A stretch of 64,000 nucleotides of DNA from positions 44,804 through 108,803 of the forward strand of contig NZ_JRMP02000008.1 of NCBI RefSeq assembly GCF_000762875.2, written 5' to 3'. Position numbers and translations under genes: made by a program. Within the stretch, counting starts at the first letter, position 1; every line of letters begins with the position of its first letter. Shown here in pieces: positions 40,956 through 52,110 of this stretch. Under the pieces are notes generated by a model that was not told the origin of the DNA, made no database searches, and saw nothing but the letters and a program-made list of their open reading frames with translations. The stretch is from Helicobacter saguini. Its GTDB lineage: Bacteria > Campylobacterota > Campylobacteria > Campylobacterales > Helicobacteraceae.

Positions 40956-42791
40956 ATGACTTTTTTTAATACCAAAAAGGTAACGGGTGTGCGGGAGTGG
41001 AATAAAAATCTAATGGAAGTTTGCACGAAATCTGAGCTAAACTTGAATGATTGCAACATCCATATTAACGCCATTCACACATTTACCAAAAAGGACAACA
41101 GAGAGTTACCGCCGACTTTTTTTCGTGAATCTTATAACCAAACAAATGATGAAATTTACCAGACTTTTGATGTGGAAATCACGCCTAGAGAATACGATTT
41201 TAGCAAGATAACTTTCTCTTTTAGTTATCGGCATTTGGAGGCTACGATATGCTTTGGCGAGGGGCTTTTGCTTGATGATAGGGAGAACTTTTTACCGCAA
41301 ATGGCGGATTTTGTCACATCTATGCTAATTCAAAAAAATATTGTTATTACGAATTTAGAGGAGATTATTAAGCGGCTTGAAAAGATTATCGCGGATCATT
41401 TTAAGCCGCCTTGCACGGTTATGCGGGAGCGGAAATTTACATTTATGCGCGCTAAAGCTGGGATAAAAAATCGCGGATTTACTAATTTATTAGAGGAAAA
41501 ATGGTGTATGGAAAATAATTTACCTGCCTTGCCAACTGCCCTGTATGCCGTGAAAGAAGGCGACCCCATCGGATTCTATCTTAAAGAGGCAATTCCTACA
41601 TCAGGACGCAATCTCAAAGGCGAATTTATCGATATGAAAAATCTTTTTTTAAACTCGCCAAAAAGCGATGGAAAAACGGATATGAAAGAAGCCGTAAGTG
41701 GGACTTTCGCCTACAAAGCCCCGCCAGAAGCCGCAAATGGAATCAAGAAAATAGAAGAGGGAAATGTCGTAAAATACGAGGCTGATGGCGTAGGAATTGT
41801 CGAATTTGCCGAAGCCGGGTTGCGATTAATTGATATAGGGACTTTTCAGCAAATTAGCAAGACAAACTGCATTTTAGGCGGCTTAGAAAAGGGCGCTGAA
41901 GTCGCCATCGACTGCCCTGATAAAAGCAAGGATGCCGTGCAAATCGGCGCTGTAATCGAGGCTGAAGTCGTAAATATCAAAGGCGCGGTAGGCGAAAAAG
42001 TCGTAATACGTGCTAAAAAGCTAAATATCGAGGGGCAAACGCACCCAAGTGTCGTAATTTACGCTGAGGAGGCAAATATCAATATCCACAAGGGCGTGCT
42101 TTACACGCAAGAAGCCGACATTGACAAGCTAGAAAGTGGCAAGGTTTTTGGGAAAAATATCAACGTGCTAGACGCGCAAGGCGCGAAAGTCGTGGGAAAT
42201 AAGATTGTGATTTCAAAACTGCATTCAAATACTGATGTGAAATTCTGCGAAAGTTTGCATTTAAAGGCGATTCATGGCAATAATAATAAGATATTTTTTG
42301 ATATGTTTGCGGATTTTGACAAGCGAGAAGAGCTGCAGACGATTATTAGCAAGGATTTTTTGCTGAAAAATGAGATTTCTGGGCGTGTGAGCTTTTGCAA
42401 GGCGTTGGCAGATAGGCTAAATAAGATTAAGCCTGTGATTGAGAATCTAAAGCCTGTCATTGATAGGAGTAAAAAGGATGGCAGCGAGCTAGACCCTGAG
42501 ACTAAAAAGACGTTAGGGATGTATGTGATGCTTTTGAAGCAGACAAAAGAGCAAAAAGATACCGCGACAAAACTGCAGGAACTGCGTGATGTGAATACGC
42601 AAAAGGGAAAAGAGATTGAAGCGCTATTGAATACCGCAAGGATAACGACAGAATCTAGCTGGAAAGATAATAATCAAATCATTTTGAAACGCAATTTTCC
42701 ACCGATTGAAAGCAAGATTTTCACGCAAGATAGCGATATGTTTGAAGTTAGCATTGACAAAGACGGCAATTTGGAGAAAAACCAGCAGTAG
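40956..42791 (+). CDS. FapA/DUF342 family protein (flagellar assembly protein A-like)
   Basis: A cytoplasmic protein of the DUF342 family, members of which are linked to flagellar assembly or polar placement in Vibrio and relatives. The central part PTALYAVKEGDPIGFYLKEA then SGRNLKGEF is typical. It is followed by a beta-helix-like stretch (KGAVGEKVVIRAKKLNIEGQ; GKVFGKNINVLDAQGAKVVG) and a helical C-terminal part. ATG 40956 is chosen because TAAGG lies 8 nt upstream; GTG 40947 overlaps that site. About 611 residues, with hardly any repeat words. No flagellar genes are adjacent. Confidence 0.8.
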   Translation: MTFFNTKKVTGVREWNKNLMEVCTKSELNLNDCNIHINAIHTFTKKDNRELPPTFFRESYNQTNDEIYQTFDVEITPREYDFSKITFSFSYRHLEATICFGEGLLLDDRENFLPQMADFVTSMLIQKNIVITNLEEIIKRLEKIIADHFKPPCTVMRERKFTFMRAKAGIKNRGFTNLLEEKWCMENNLPALPTALYAVKEGDPIGFYLKEAIPTSGRNLKGEFIDMKNLFLNSPKSDGKTDMKEAVSGTFAYKAPPEAANGIKKIEEGNVVKYEADGVGIVEFAEAGLRLIDIGTFQQISKTNCILGGLEKGAEVAIDCPDKSKDAVQIGAVIEAEVVNIKGAVGEKVVIRAKKLNIEGQTHPSVVIYAEEANINIHKGVLYTQEADIDKLESGKVFGKNINVLDAQGAKVVGNKIVISKLHSNTDVKFCESLHLKAIHGNNNKIFFDMFADFDKREELQTIISKDFLLKNEISGRVSFCKALADRLNKIKPVIENLKPVIDRSKKDGSELDPETKKTLGMYVMLLKQTKEQKDTATKLQELRDVNTQKGKEIEALLNTARITTESSWKDNNQIILKRNFPPIESKIFTQDSDMFEVSIDKDGNLEKNQQ

Positions 42792-42883
42792 AGATTCTAA
42801 ACAATCTTTAATTTGCATTGTTAATCTAGTTCTAAATTACAAAATTAAATTAAATGCAATTTTTAGAATCTTAAAGGTAAGGT

Positions 42884-44174
42884 ATGCAAAAAACTTATAA
42901 AAATTTTGTGTTTCTTGCGTTAATTGTGCCTTGTGTGGCTTTAGTCACATTATTTATTTTGCTTTATCTTTACGATTCCTTGCAACTTTTTCATAAGCCA
43001 TTTTTGCGTGATGAAACTTTTTTCCATGATTTACGCTCACAAAATCCCGGAATAATAAAAAACTATGACTTTAATAGCGTAATTTTAGGCACATCAATGC
43101 TAGAAAATACCCTGCCAAAAGATGCAAATAAAATATTACAGAATCTAGATTCTGTAATTAGTGACAACGGGGGGGGGGGGTAATACATACTCGCAATATA
43201 ATATAGAAAATGAGAATCTAGATTCTATAAAAAATTCAACTAAAGATTCTAACCAAAACTTGCAAAATATAGAATCTAATCATATTCTAGATTCTAAAAA
43301 TCCTAATAATTTGCAAGATTCTATTCTAGATTCTATACAATCAAAAAACATTTTTGTAAATCTATCAATGTGGGGTTCAACATTAAATGAGAGAAATATC
43401 GTATTTTCATATTTATTTAAGCAAAAAGTTATAAAAAATGTAATTACAACGTTGGATTGGTGGGTTTTCCACTATGAAAATGATGTAAGCAAATTTGACT
43501 TTTTATACACAAATAATTTTGGCGAAATTTTTAAAATGTATTTTAATGAAAAAACTATCAAATGCGCGTTTCTTTGGGAAAAAAGTGAGCCTTGCGTGGG
43601 CAAAAAATTTGATATTTTTAATGAGAGTATTGTGTCTTGGATGGGCGATGATTCTATGAAATATTTTGGTGGGCTGCAAAATTTTCTTAAAAACAAGGGC
43701 AATGTTGCAGCAAGAAATTTACGCGAAAAGCCCTTAGAAATGGGCAATATCACTAAATCAAACAAATTCTCGCAAGAACTCGCCACGCCCTTTATAAAGA
43801 TTCTAGAATCTAATCCACAAACGCAGTTTCACATTATTTTGCCAACTTATCCGCGACTTTTTTGGGCGCTGCAAGGCGAGATTTTTTTTACCACTTGGCA
43901 GGAAAATATCAGGTTTTTTCTGCGTCATACACGGCATTTAAGAAATGTTAGAATCTATGGCTTGGATGATTTAAATTTCGCTGATGATATTGCAAATTTT
44001 AAGGACATCCAGCATTATAGTCCGCAAATGAATGTGTTGCAACTTCGCGCTATTGCCACGCAAAGCCACATTTTAAACGCCCAAAATATAGAATCTTATT
44101 TTGCCAAAATGCAAGAAAAAATAAAAAACTATGATGTAACTGCATTTTTAAACGCAGTGGAAAATATGCCCTAA
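42884..44174 (+). pseudogene. Membrane-anchored SGNH/DltD-like protein, phase OFF at a poly-G tract
   Basis: The first frame (ATG 42884) encodes one N-terminal membrane anchor (FVFLALIVPCVALVTLFILL), then FNSVILGTSMLENTLPKDA, and stops after four Gly codons at 43181-43183. The second frame, open to 44174, continues with repeat words, then FVNLSMWGSTLNERNIVFSY, VITTLDWWVFHYEN and FHIILPTYPRLFWAL. G-T-S-M near the start followed by a later D-x-x-H-like end is suggestive of an SGNH/DltD-type esterase or acyltransferase, but this is tentative. With 11 or 14 G the frames join (~430 residues). As read, with 12, it is OFF. It is probably a surface or periplasmic modification enzyme. Confidence 0.7.
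43169..43180 (+). repeat. Poly-G tract of 12 (frame OFF) in the SGNH-like gene
   Basis: Context GACAAC-run-TAATACATAC. As read it gives D-N-G-G-G-G-stop. Loss of one G opens GGT AAT ACA and the rest of the gene. The upstream and downstream frames overlap across the tract, as expected for a slippage switch. Confidence 0.85.
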
Positions 44175-44284
44175 TTTACACATTCCTTACTATTATTATG
44201 CGAATTTTGATAAAACTCTTGATTCTATCTTGCATAAATTGATAAAATATGCTTTTTGAAATGCGCTAACAAAAAGGAGAAATT

Positions 44285-44848
44285 ATGGAATATCAACTAC
44301 GATTTACAGGTGTCGGCGGGCAGGGCGTGCTTTTGGCAGGTGAGATTCTAGCGGAGGCGAAAATCCGCGGCGGCGGCTATGGCGTCAAAGCCAGCACTTA
44401 CACAAGCCAGGTGCGCGGCGGTCCTACGAAGGTGGATATTTTGCTTGATAGCGAGGAGATTTTGTATCCGTATGCGATGGATGGCGACATTGACTTTATG
44501 TTGTCGGTTGCCCAGAGCAGCTATGATATTTACAAAAATGGCGTAAAGCCCGGCGGTATAATGGTTATCGAGCCAAATTTGGTCACGCCTACAAGCGAGG
44601 ATAGGGAGCATTTTAAGATTTATGAGATTCCCATTATTACAATCGCGAAAGAAGAGGTAGGAAATGTCGTAACCCAAAGCGTTGTGGCGTTGGCTGCAAC
44701 CGTTACATTTACAAACTGCGTGCCAGAGGACTTGGTAATCGAAACGATGCTAAGCAAAGTCCCAGCAAAAGTAGCCGATGTGAATAAAAAGGCTTACGAG
44801 CTAGGAAAAAAATACGCCCTAGAGTGCTTGAAAGCCATCCCTGCGTAA
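44285..44848 (+). CDS. oorC: 2-oxoglutarate:acceptor oxidoreductase, gamma subunit (orphan)
   Basis: Gamma subunit of the 2-oxoglutarate:acceptor oxidoreductase of the Helicobacter TCA pathway. It opens MEYQLRFTGVGGQGVLLAGE and has the QVRGGPTKVDIL segment of OorC/KorC. Length 187 is normal. It differs clearly from PorC at 3150. In H. pylori oorD-A-B-C are contiguous; here oorC stands alone behind an unrelated phase-variable gene and has its own AAGGAGAAATT ribosome binding site. oorDAB are not in the window. Confidence 0.9.
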   Translation: MEYQLRFTGVGGQGVLLAGEILAEAKIRGGGYGVKASTYTSQVRGGPTKVDILLDSEEILYPYAMDGDIDFMLSVAQSSYDIYKNGVKPGGIMVIEPNLVTPTSEDREHFKIYEIPIITIAKEEVGNVVTQSVVALAATVTFTNCVPEDLVIETMLSKVPAKVADVNKKAYELGKKYALECLKAIPA

Positions 44849-44887
44849 ATTTTATTTGGCGTATGGCAGGGTTTATAGAATCTAAAA

Positions 44888-45460
44888 TTACACAAGGCTA
44901 ATTTTCCCTTTTGTAATGGTTATTTTATTGTCTTTTTTTAGCTCCTTTAGCACGCGGGAAAGAGATTCCGCACTTGTATTTAGCATTTGAGCGATTTTTC
45001 GCTGCGTAAGCGTGGATAATGTGGCTTTATTTTCGCGTGCAAAGTGCAAGAATCGCTCACTCAAGCTTTGATTATTCGCCTCAATGCAAGATTCTAAAAT
45101 GCGGATTTTTGAAAAAAGAGACGCGATAAAAGTAAGGCAAAACTGCGTATTTTCCAGCTCCTTTTTAAACGCGCTAGATTCTATACTTAAAATCTCGCAA
45201 GTCTCCTCACACACGCTACTTGCAGGATACAACGCATTATTGAAACTAGGCATTTCCGCGATAAAACAAGGCGCTTTAAAAATATGCAAAGTTTTCTCAC
45301 TGCCTAGCTCCAAACTTTTATAAATCCGCACACTGCCGCTTAATAATAAAAAAAACTTATTCGCACGTTCGCCCTCATAAAAGATAATTTCATCCTTATC
45401 ATACCTTTTTTTCACACCCAAATTTTGCAGGATTTCTATGTAATTATTAGAATCTTTCAT
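44888..45460 (-). CDS. Crp/Fnr-family transcriptional regulator
   Basis: A 190-residue regulator. The cyclic-nucleotide-binding-like beta roll is seen in DEIIFYEGERANKFFLLLSG, with the usual glycines. The C-terminal helix-turn-helix is KIAQMLNTSAESLSRVLKEL. No N-terminal cysteine cluster is present, so it is not an iron-sulfur FNR. The layout is similar to NssR-type regulators of Campylobacter, which respond to nitrosative stress, but no nitrosative-stress gene is adjacent to support that. It is convergent with oorC and divergent from hslV. Confidence 0.83.
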   Translation of the reverse strand: MKDSNNYIEILQNLGVKKRYDKDEIIFYEGERANKFFLLLSGSVRIYKSLELGSEKTLHIFKAPCFIAEMPSFNNALYPASSVCEETCEILSIESSAFKKELENTQFCLTFIASLFSKIRILESCIEANNQSLSERFLHFARENKATLSTLTQRKIAQMLNTSAESLSRVLKELKKDNKITITKGKISLV

Positions 45461-45631
45461 CGCTTTTCCTTGAAAATAAACTCAAATTAAAATGTAGATT
45501 CTATACTCAATTTTTAAAGTTTAAATTACCAACTCAAATCTAGATACTAAACGCACAATTTTCATAAATAATTTTAAGCTATAATTCCAGATTCTAAAAC
45601 AAACAATAAAATAAACCAAAAGGGGAAAGAT

Positions 45632-46183
45632 ATGTTTCATGCGACTACGATTTTGGGCTATGTGGGAAAAAAGGATGGTAAGCCTTATGGCATTATCGGC
45701 GGTGACGGGCAGGTTAGCTTTGGCAATACGATTATGAAAGGCAATGCAAACAAGATTAGAAGCCTTTATAATGGCAAGATTTTGAGCGGATTTGCCGGTA
45801 GCACTGCGGATGCGTTTAGCCTTTTTGATATGTTTGAGCGGATTTTGGAGGGTAAAAAGGGCGATTTGCTAAAAAGCGTGATAGATTTTAGTAAAGAGTG
45901 GCGGAAAGATAAGTATCTGCGGCGGCTGGAAGCGATGATGATTGTGCTAGATTCTAAAAATATATATGTTTTGAGTGGGACAGGTGATGTGGTCGAGCCT
46001 GAAGATGGCAAGATTGTAGCCATAGGTAGTGGCGGTAATTACGCACTTTCAGCCGCACGTGCTTTGGACAAACACGCAAATTTAGAGCCAAAAGAGCTAG
46101 TGATAGAATCTTTAAAGATTGCTGGTGAAATTTGCATTTACACAAACACGAATATCAAAACTTTGGAAATTACAGGAGAGTAA
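45632..46183 (+). CDS. hslV: HslV, peptidase subunit of the HslUV protease
   Basis: Proteasome-like threonine protease that forms a dodecamer and works with HslU. The N-terminus [12 protein letters not shown] matches the H. pylori protein; the active-site Thr is at position 5, so a four-residue propeptide is removed. [16 protein letters not shown] and [17 protein letters not shown] are diagnostic. Length 183 is normal. The ATG follows AGGGGAAAG. hslU starts 2 nt after its stop. Confidence 0.96.
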   Translation: MFHATTILGYVGKKDGKPYGIIGGDGQVSFGNTIMKGNANKIRSLYNGKILSGFAGSTADAFSLFDMFERILEGKKGDLLKSVIDFSKEWRKDKYLRRLEAMMIVLDSKNIYVLSGTGDVVEPEDGKIVAIGSGGNYALSAARALDKHANLEPKELVIESLKIAGEICIYTNTNIKTLEITGE

Positions 46184-46184
46184 A

Positions 46185-47522
46185 ATGAGCGAATTAATCA
46201 TAACACAAACCCCACGAGAAATCGTAAAATACCTAGACGAGTATATAATCGGGCAAAGCGATGCTAAAAAAGCGGTCGCCATCGCTTTGAGAAATCGCTA
46301 TCGGCGCTTACAATTAAGCAAGGAATTGCAAGAAGAGGTCACGCCAAAAAATATCCTAATGATAGGTAGCACAGGCGTTGGGAAAACTGAAATTGCAAGG
46401 CGTATGGCGCGTCTTATGGGCTTACCATTTGTAAAGGTCGAGGCTAGTAAATACACAGAAGTGGGCTTTGTAGGGCGCGATGTGGAATCTATGGTGCGAG
46501 ACTTAGTCACTGCAAGTGTGAATTTGCTCCAAAACTCAATGAAAGAAAAGGCAGGGACAGAGATAGAAAACTATGTCCTAGATAAAATCACACAAAAGCT
46601 GCTCCCGCCGCTCCCAGCGAGTGTTAGCGAGCAAAAAAAGCAAGAATATGAGACAAGTTTTGCCAAAATGAAAGAAAAGGTCAAAAGTGGCGCGATGGAT
46701 AATGTGAAAATCAATATCGAAATCGCCAAACAAGCCGAAAAAGTCGATGACAGCATGCCAGCTGAAATCATAAAAGTGCAAGAATCTTTAATCAAAGCCT
46801 TAAATGTAAAGGGCGATAAAATAAAGCGTGAAATGACTATCAAAGAAGCCAAAGAAGCCCTGAAACCAGAAGCCCAAAACGCGATTTTAGATTCTGAAGC
46901 AATCAAGACTGATGCGTTGAAATTAGCCGAAGAAAGCGGCATAATATTCATTGATGAAATCGATAAAATCGCCGTGGCGAGCAAAGATTCAAGCAAGCAA
47001 GACCCAAGCAAAGAGGGCGTACAACGCGACTTGTTGCCTATTGTCGAGGGTAGCGTGGTGCAGACGCGATATGGGCAGATAAAGACCGACCACATACTAT
47101 TTATCGCGGCGGGGGCGGTTCATTTTAGTAAGCCTAGCGATTTGATACCTGAGCTGCAGGGGCGTTTCCCACTGCGTGTGGAGCTACAGACGTTGGATGA
47201 AGAATCACTTTATAAGATTCTAACGCAGACAAAAAATTCGATTATAAGGCAGTATCAAGCGCTTCTTAGCGTGGAAAAAATCGATTTGGAGTTTGAAGAT
47301 TCTGCACTTCGCGCTTTAAGTAAATTATCTTTTCAAGCAAATGAAAAGACCGAAGACATCGGCGCTAGACGACTTCATACTACAATAGAAAAAGTGCTAG
47401 AAGATATTAGCTTTTGCGCTGAAGACTATGCAGGGCAAAAGGTGGTAATCACAGAATCTATGGTAAAAGAACGCCTAGATAACTTAGTCGAAAACGTGGA
47501 CTTAGCTAGGTATATTTTGTAG
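46185..47522 (+). CDS. hslU: HslU, ATPase subunit of the HslUV protease
   Basis: AAA+ unfoldase that feeds HslV. Opening ITQTPREIVKYLDEYIIGQ is typical. Walker A is IGSTGVGKTEIARR and Walker B is IIFIDEIDKIA. The pore motif region (ASKYTEVGFVGRDVES, family GYVG) contains GFVG here. ATG 46185 follows CAGGAG; an in-frame ATG far upstream inside hslV is not the start. Length 445 matches the family. A YKILTQ segment at 47213 uses ATT-CTA codons that produce the repeat word inside a conserved domain. Confidence 0.96.
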   Translation: MSELIITQTPREIVKYLDEYIIGQSDAKKAVAIALRNRYRRLQLSKELQEEVTPKNILMIGSTGVGKTEIARRMARLMGLPFVKVEASKYTEVGFVGRDVESMVRDLVTASVNLLQNSMKEKAGTEIENYVLDKITQKLLPPLPASVSEQKKQEYETSFAKMKEKVKSGAMDNVKINIEIAKQAEKVDDSMPAEIIKVQESLIKALNVKGDKIKREMTIKEAKEALKPEAQNAILDSEAIKTDALKLAEESGIIFIDEIDKIAVASKDSSKQDPSKEGVQRDLLPIVEGSVVQTRYGQIKTDHILFIAAGAVHFSKPSDLIPELQGRFPLRVELQTLDEESLYKILTQTKNSIIRQYQALLSVEKIDLEFEDSALRALSKLSFQANEKTEDIGARRLHTTIEKVLEDISFCAEDYAGQKVVITESMVKERLDNLVENVDLARYIL

Positions 47523-47937
47523 AAGTGCGGTTTATTTTGAATTGCCATAACAATATTATTAAATTTTTTAAAATATTTTTGATAAAGTATGTATTTAAAT
47601 TATCCAAAAATCATTACATAACATTACTATTGAATAAAAATAATTTTAATTTAAATGTGTCTTTACTTCCGCAAATCAATTCACAAAAGATTTAAAGTTG
47701 GTTTACAAGCTAGAATCTTGCAAGTTAGATTCTATAAAGTTATTTAAGGATATAGAATCTAAAATAGATTTTATAAAACAAATGGGGATTACATTATGTA
47801 ACACAAAGTCTGCGTTATAAAAAGGACGTTATAAAGATTGCATTATAAAAATTATTTTATGTAGTGCAAATCTTTGCAAAGGGTTGCGTTGTAAAGATTA
47901 TTTTATCTTACGCAATGATTATAATGGGGGCATGAAA
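47523..47937. other. 415-nt spacer between hslU and groEL with short imperfect repeats
   Basis: No gene is seen. The second half has several imperfect copies of a GCGTTATAAA-like word (47810-47820, 47825-47834, 47838-47848, 47888-47898). It also has AAATCTTTGCAAAGG, a short inverted repeat. It lies between two convergent genes, so it should hold terminators. No strong GC-rich hairpin with a U run stands out. Confidence 0.45.
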
Positions 47938-49855
<1,918 letters not shown>

Positions 49856-49878
49856 CGTGTTTCTCCTTATTGAAATTT

Positions 49879-49905
49879 TTAGCACTTAAAAATTTAAGTG
49901 ACAGA
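49879..49905. promoter_or_regulatory. CIRCE-like palindrome upstream of groES-groEL
   Basis: TTAGCACTTAAAAATTTAAG then TGACA, with the perfect inverted repeat CACTTAAA-AA-TTTAAGTG at 49883-49900. The left half matches the HrcA operator half-site TTAGCACT; the right half is weaker. It lies about 25-50 nt upstream of the groES start. HrcA/HspR control of groESL is known in H. pylori and Campylobacter; the assignment here is by resemblance. Confidence 0.5.
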
Positions 49906-50005
49906 ATATTACATTAATTTTAGTAAATAAGTCAATATATAAGTGAAAAAGTATAAAGAAATTTGAGTGAAATACACTAAAGTTTATTAAGCTTATTTGT
50001 ATAAA

Positions 50006-51379
50006 TTATTTAGTTTTTGCTGGTTTGTTATTAGAATCTATTTTCGAATCTATTTTAAAATCCATTTTAGAATCTATTTTCGAATCTACTTTAGAATCTA
50101 GTTTAGAATCCGCTTTAGAATCTAGTGGCATTTCATTATATAAATACATTGTTTTTGTTCGTAAGGTGTAAAATAAGATTCCATAAATCACACAAAATGT
50201 GATAATGCTTAAGAAAAGTATAGAATCTTCTTTATAAAAAAGAGTGTTTATAAGAATGAAAGGTGCGTAAATTAGGGCAATTATAAGGCTTGAGTAATGC
50301 TTAAATCGCAGGTATAAAAAGTAGTGCAAATGGTAGTTATTTGGCTCGTATAAATGCAAAAGTAGCTCGCGGATGGAGAAATTCTGCACCTTTGTAGCGC
50401 GGATAAAAGAGCAGGTAAAAATCTCGCAAATAGGATAAATAAATAGTGAAAATGCGTAAAGCTTTGGAAAATCAAAGTAAAGAATGCCTATAGTAAGAAG
50501 TGCGGCAAGTGTGAAACTAAGCAAATACGCCCCACTATCGCCTAAAAACATAAGCCCCTTTGGGAAATTAAACGCGGCAAAAACCACGTTTATGCCAAGC
50601 AAAATCGCCGCTACAAATGTGATAAATGTAGAATCTTGCAAATGTGCGGTGTAAAGTAGCGAAATATTTATTAAAATCGCGGTAAATATCGCATTACCAT
50701 TTATACCATCAATCATATTAAACGCATTAATAATTACATAAATCATAATAAAACTAGCAAAAAAGTAAGTAATATTATAATATATAGAATCTATATAAAG
50801 GAATAAAAAGCTAAAATTAAAATACAAGATTCCAAGCCACTGGATTAGATTAATAAGCGTGATAGAAGTTGATTTATTCGTATCCTTAAGCATACCGCTT
50901 TGAATGATGATAAAGCAAGAGATATACAAATGTAGCCCAGCAAGCGTGGCAATTATCGTGGTTTGAATCTTAGAATCTTTGTTGTTAGATTCTATATTTT
51001 TGTCATGTTGAGCGTTTAGCGAAACATCTACTTTTTGTTTTGTAGATTCTTTAGAATCTTTGTTGCTAGATTCCATAACTTTAGATTCTATATTATTATA
51101 ATTTATAGAATCTATTTTGCGATTAGATTCTATATTTTCTAAGTTTTTAGAATCCCCCACATCAATTTCAAGCCCCGCCATAACAATAATAATAAGTGCG
51201 ATAAAAATGCACACACCACCGCAGCGAGTGGTATTTATAGTGTGGATTTTAAAGTGATTGCCACGCGCCTTATCCTGCAAAATCCGCATACTAACCGATA
51301 AAATATAAGTCAAAGTAAGCACAATCACCCCACAAACAAGCCCTAACAACACAAAAGAAAACATTGCAAAAACACTCAT
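50006..51379 (-). CDS. wecA: WecA/MraY-family phospho-GlcNAc transferase with repeat insert and tail
   Basis: A multi-spanning membrane enzyme that transfers a sugar-1-phosphate (probably GlcNAc-1-P) to undecaprenyl phosphate, starting O-antigen or other glycans. The family motifs NAFNMIDGINGN and GLMFLGDSGAYLLSF are intact, with several membrane helices. ATG 51379 (MSVFAMFSF) is chosen because AAGGGG lies directly upstream; ATG 51397 overlaps that site. An insert of ~70 residues (nt 50955-51160) follows the second helix and has D-S-K/I-E-S words plus a V-D-V-S-x-x-A-Q-H-D element shared with FeoB. The C-terminus is a tandem array of x-D-S-K units (nt 50033-50132). Confidence 0.85.
   Translation of the reverse strand: MSVFAMFSFVLLGLVCGVIVLTLTYILSVSMRILQDKARGNHFKIHTINTTRCGGVCIFIALIIIVMAGLEIDVGDSKNLENIESNRKIDSINYNNIESKVMESSNKDSKESTKQKVDVSLNAQHDKNIESNNKDSKIQTTIIATLAGLHLYISCFIIIQSGMLKDTNKSTSITLINLIQWLGILYFNFSFLFLYIDSIYYNITYFFASFIMIYVIINAFNMIDGINGNAIFTAILINISLLYTAHLQDSTFITFVAAILLGINVVFAAFNFPKGLMFLGDSGAYLLSFTLAALLTIGILYFDFPKLYAFSLFIYPICEIFTCSFIRATKVQNFSIRELLLHLYEPNNYHLHYFLYLRFKHYSSLIIALIYAPFILINTLFYKEDSILFLSIITFCVIYGILFYTLRTKTMYLYNEMPLDSKADSKLDSKVDSKIDSKMDFKIDSKIDSNNKPAKTK
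50033..50132 (-). repeat. Tandem 12-nt array (x-D-S-K units) at the end of the wecA-like gene
   Basis: About eight consecutive units of roughly 12 nt, each with GATTCT/GAATC on one strand, encode A-D-S-K, L-D-S-K, V-D-S-K, I-D-S-K, M-D-F-K, I-D-S-K, I-D-S-N. Here the word has become a strict tandem repeat rather than a scattered word, suggesting growth by slippage or unequal recombination. Confidence 0.8.
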
Positions 51380-51518
51380 TTTTCCCCTTGAAAACATCCA
51401 AATATCATAACTTTATAGAATCTAAAACTAAAACACAAAGCAAGATTCTATCTTTTTAAAATAAATATAGAATCTAAAAAAATATGCTAGAATTTAATAA
51501 TTTTAATAAAGGAAAAAT

Positions 51519-51647
51519 ATGCCAAAAGAAGCAAAATTAAGCGAAAGCAAACGCAAAAAAATAGTCCAAAACGCAATGAAAAAAATGTCAAATGAACTTA
51601 AAAAACCACAAATAAAAGCCGTATTTGAAAGGCTAAAAAACAAGTGA
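51519..51647 (+). CDS. Small antitoxin-like protein paired with a Doc-family toxin
   Basis: A 42-residue basic and helical protein (MPKEAKLSESKRKKIVQNAM ... AVFERLKNK). AAAGGAAAAAT precedes ATG 51519. The stop overlaps the GTG of the next gene by 4 nt (GTGA), a coupling typical of toxin-antitoxin pairs. It does not resemble Phd closely, so the antitoxin role is inferred from its position. It is too short to assign to a family by eye. Confidence 0.6.
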   Translation: MPKEAKLSESKRKKIVQNAMKKMSNELKKPQIKAVFERLKNK

Positions 51648-52018
51648 TTTACATCCATATTAGCGAGGCGATAAACGCACACGATGAAATTATCGCCACG
51701 ATAGGTGGTCTTAAAGGCTATCATAAAGAAAGCATAGGATATTTAGAATCTGCGTTAGAGCAAGCACAAATTGATACTTTTTACCCTACTTTTTTGGATA
51801 AATTGACACATATAGTTTTTGCGTGTGTGAAATTTCACCCATTTATCGATGGAAACAAACGCACGGCGATATTTTTAGGTATGAGTTTTTTGGAAGCAAA
51901 TGGCAAATACAAAGAAGATTTTGCCTTGATTTTAGAAAATGTCGTGGTAGATTTGGCAAGTGATAAGATAGGCAAAAATGAATTAAGAGAAATATTAGAA
52001 AAATTTTTAAATGAATAA
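51644..52018 (+). CDS. Doc (death-on-curing)/Fic-family toxin
   Basis: A 124-residue protein with the diagnostic HPFIDGNKRT motif near residue 66, matching the Fic/Doc HPFxxGNxR core. Phage P1 Doc phosphorylates EF-Tu and halts translation. The N-terminal IYIHISEAINAHDEIIATIG matches the start of Doc proteins. The GTG start at 51644 overlaps the end of the small upstream ORF, so the two form a probable toxin-antitoxin operon. One repeat word lies near nt 51744. No IS or phage marks are adjacent. Confidence 0.8.
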   Translation: MIYIHISEAINAHDEIIATIGGLKGYHKESIGYLESALEQAQIDTFYPTFLDKLTHIVFACVKFHPFIDGNKRTAIFLGMSFLEANGKYKEDFALILENVVVDLASDKIGKNELREILEKFLNE

Positions 52019-52110
52019 AAGTATCATTAAAACTTACAGAATCTAAAACATTTTCGCTATAATTTTTCATATTTTTTAGAATCTTAAGTTATAAATTTCA
52101 AAGGTATTTT

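Noticed and set aside
46571..47095. A 174-codon ORF antisense to hslU
   Set aside because: It is a shadow of codon bias in hslU, with no family features and no independent start signal.
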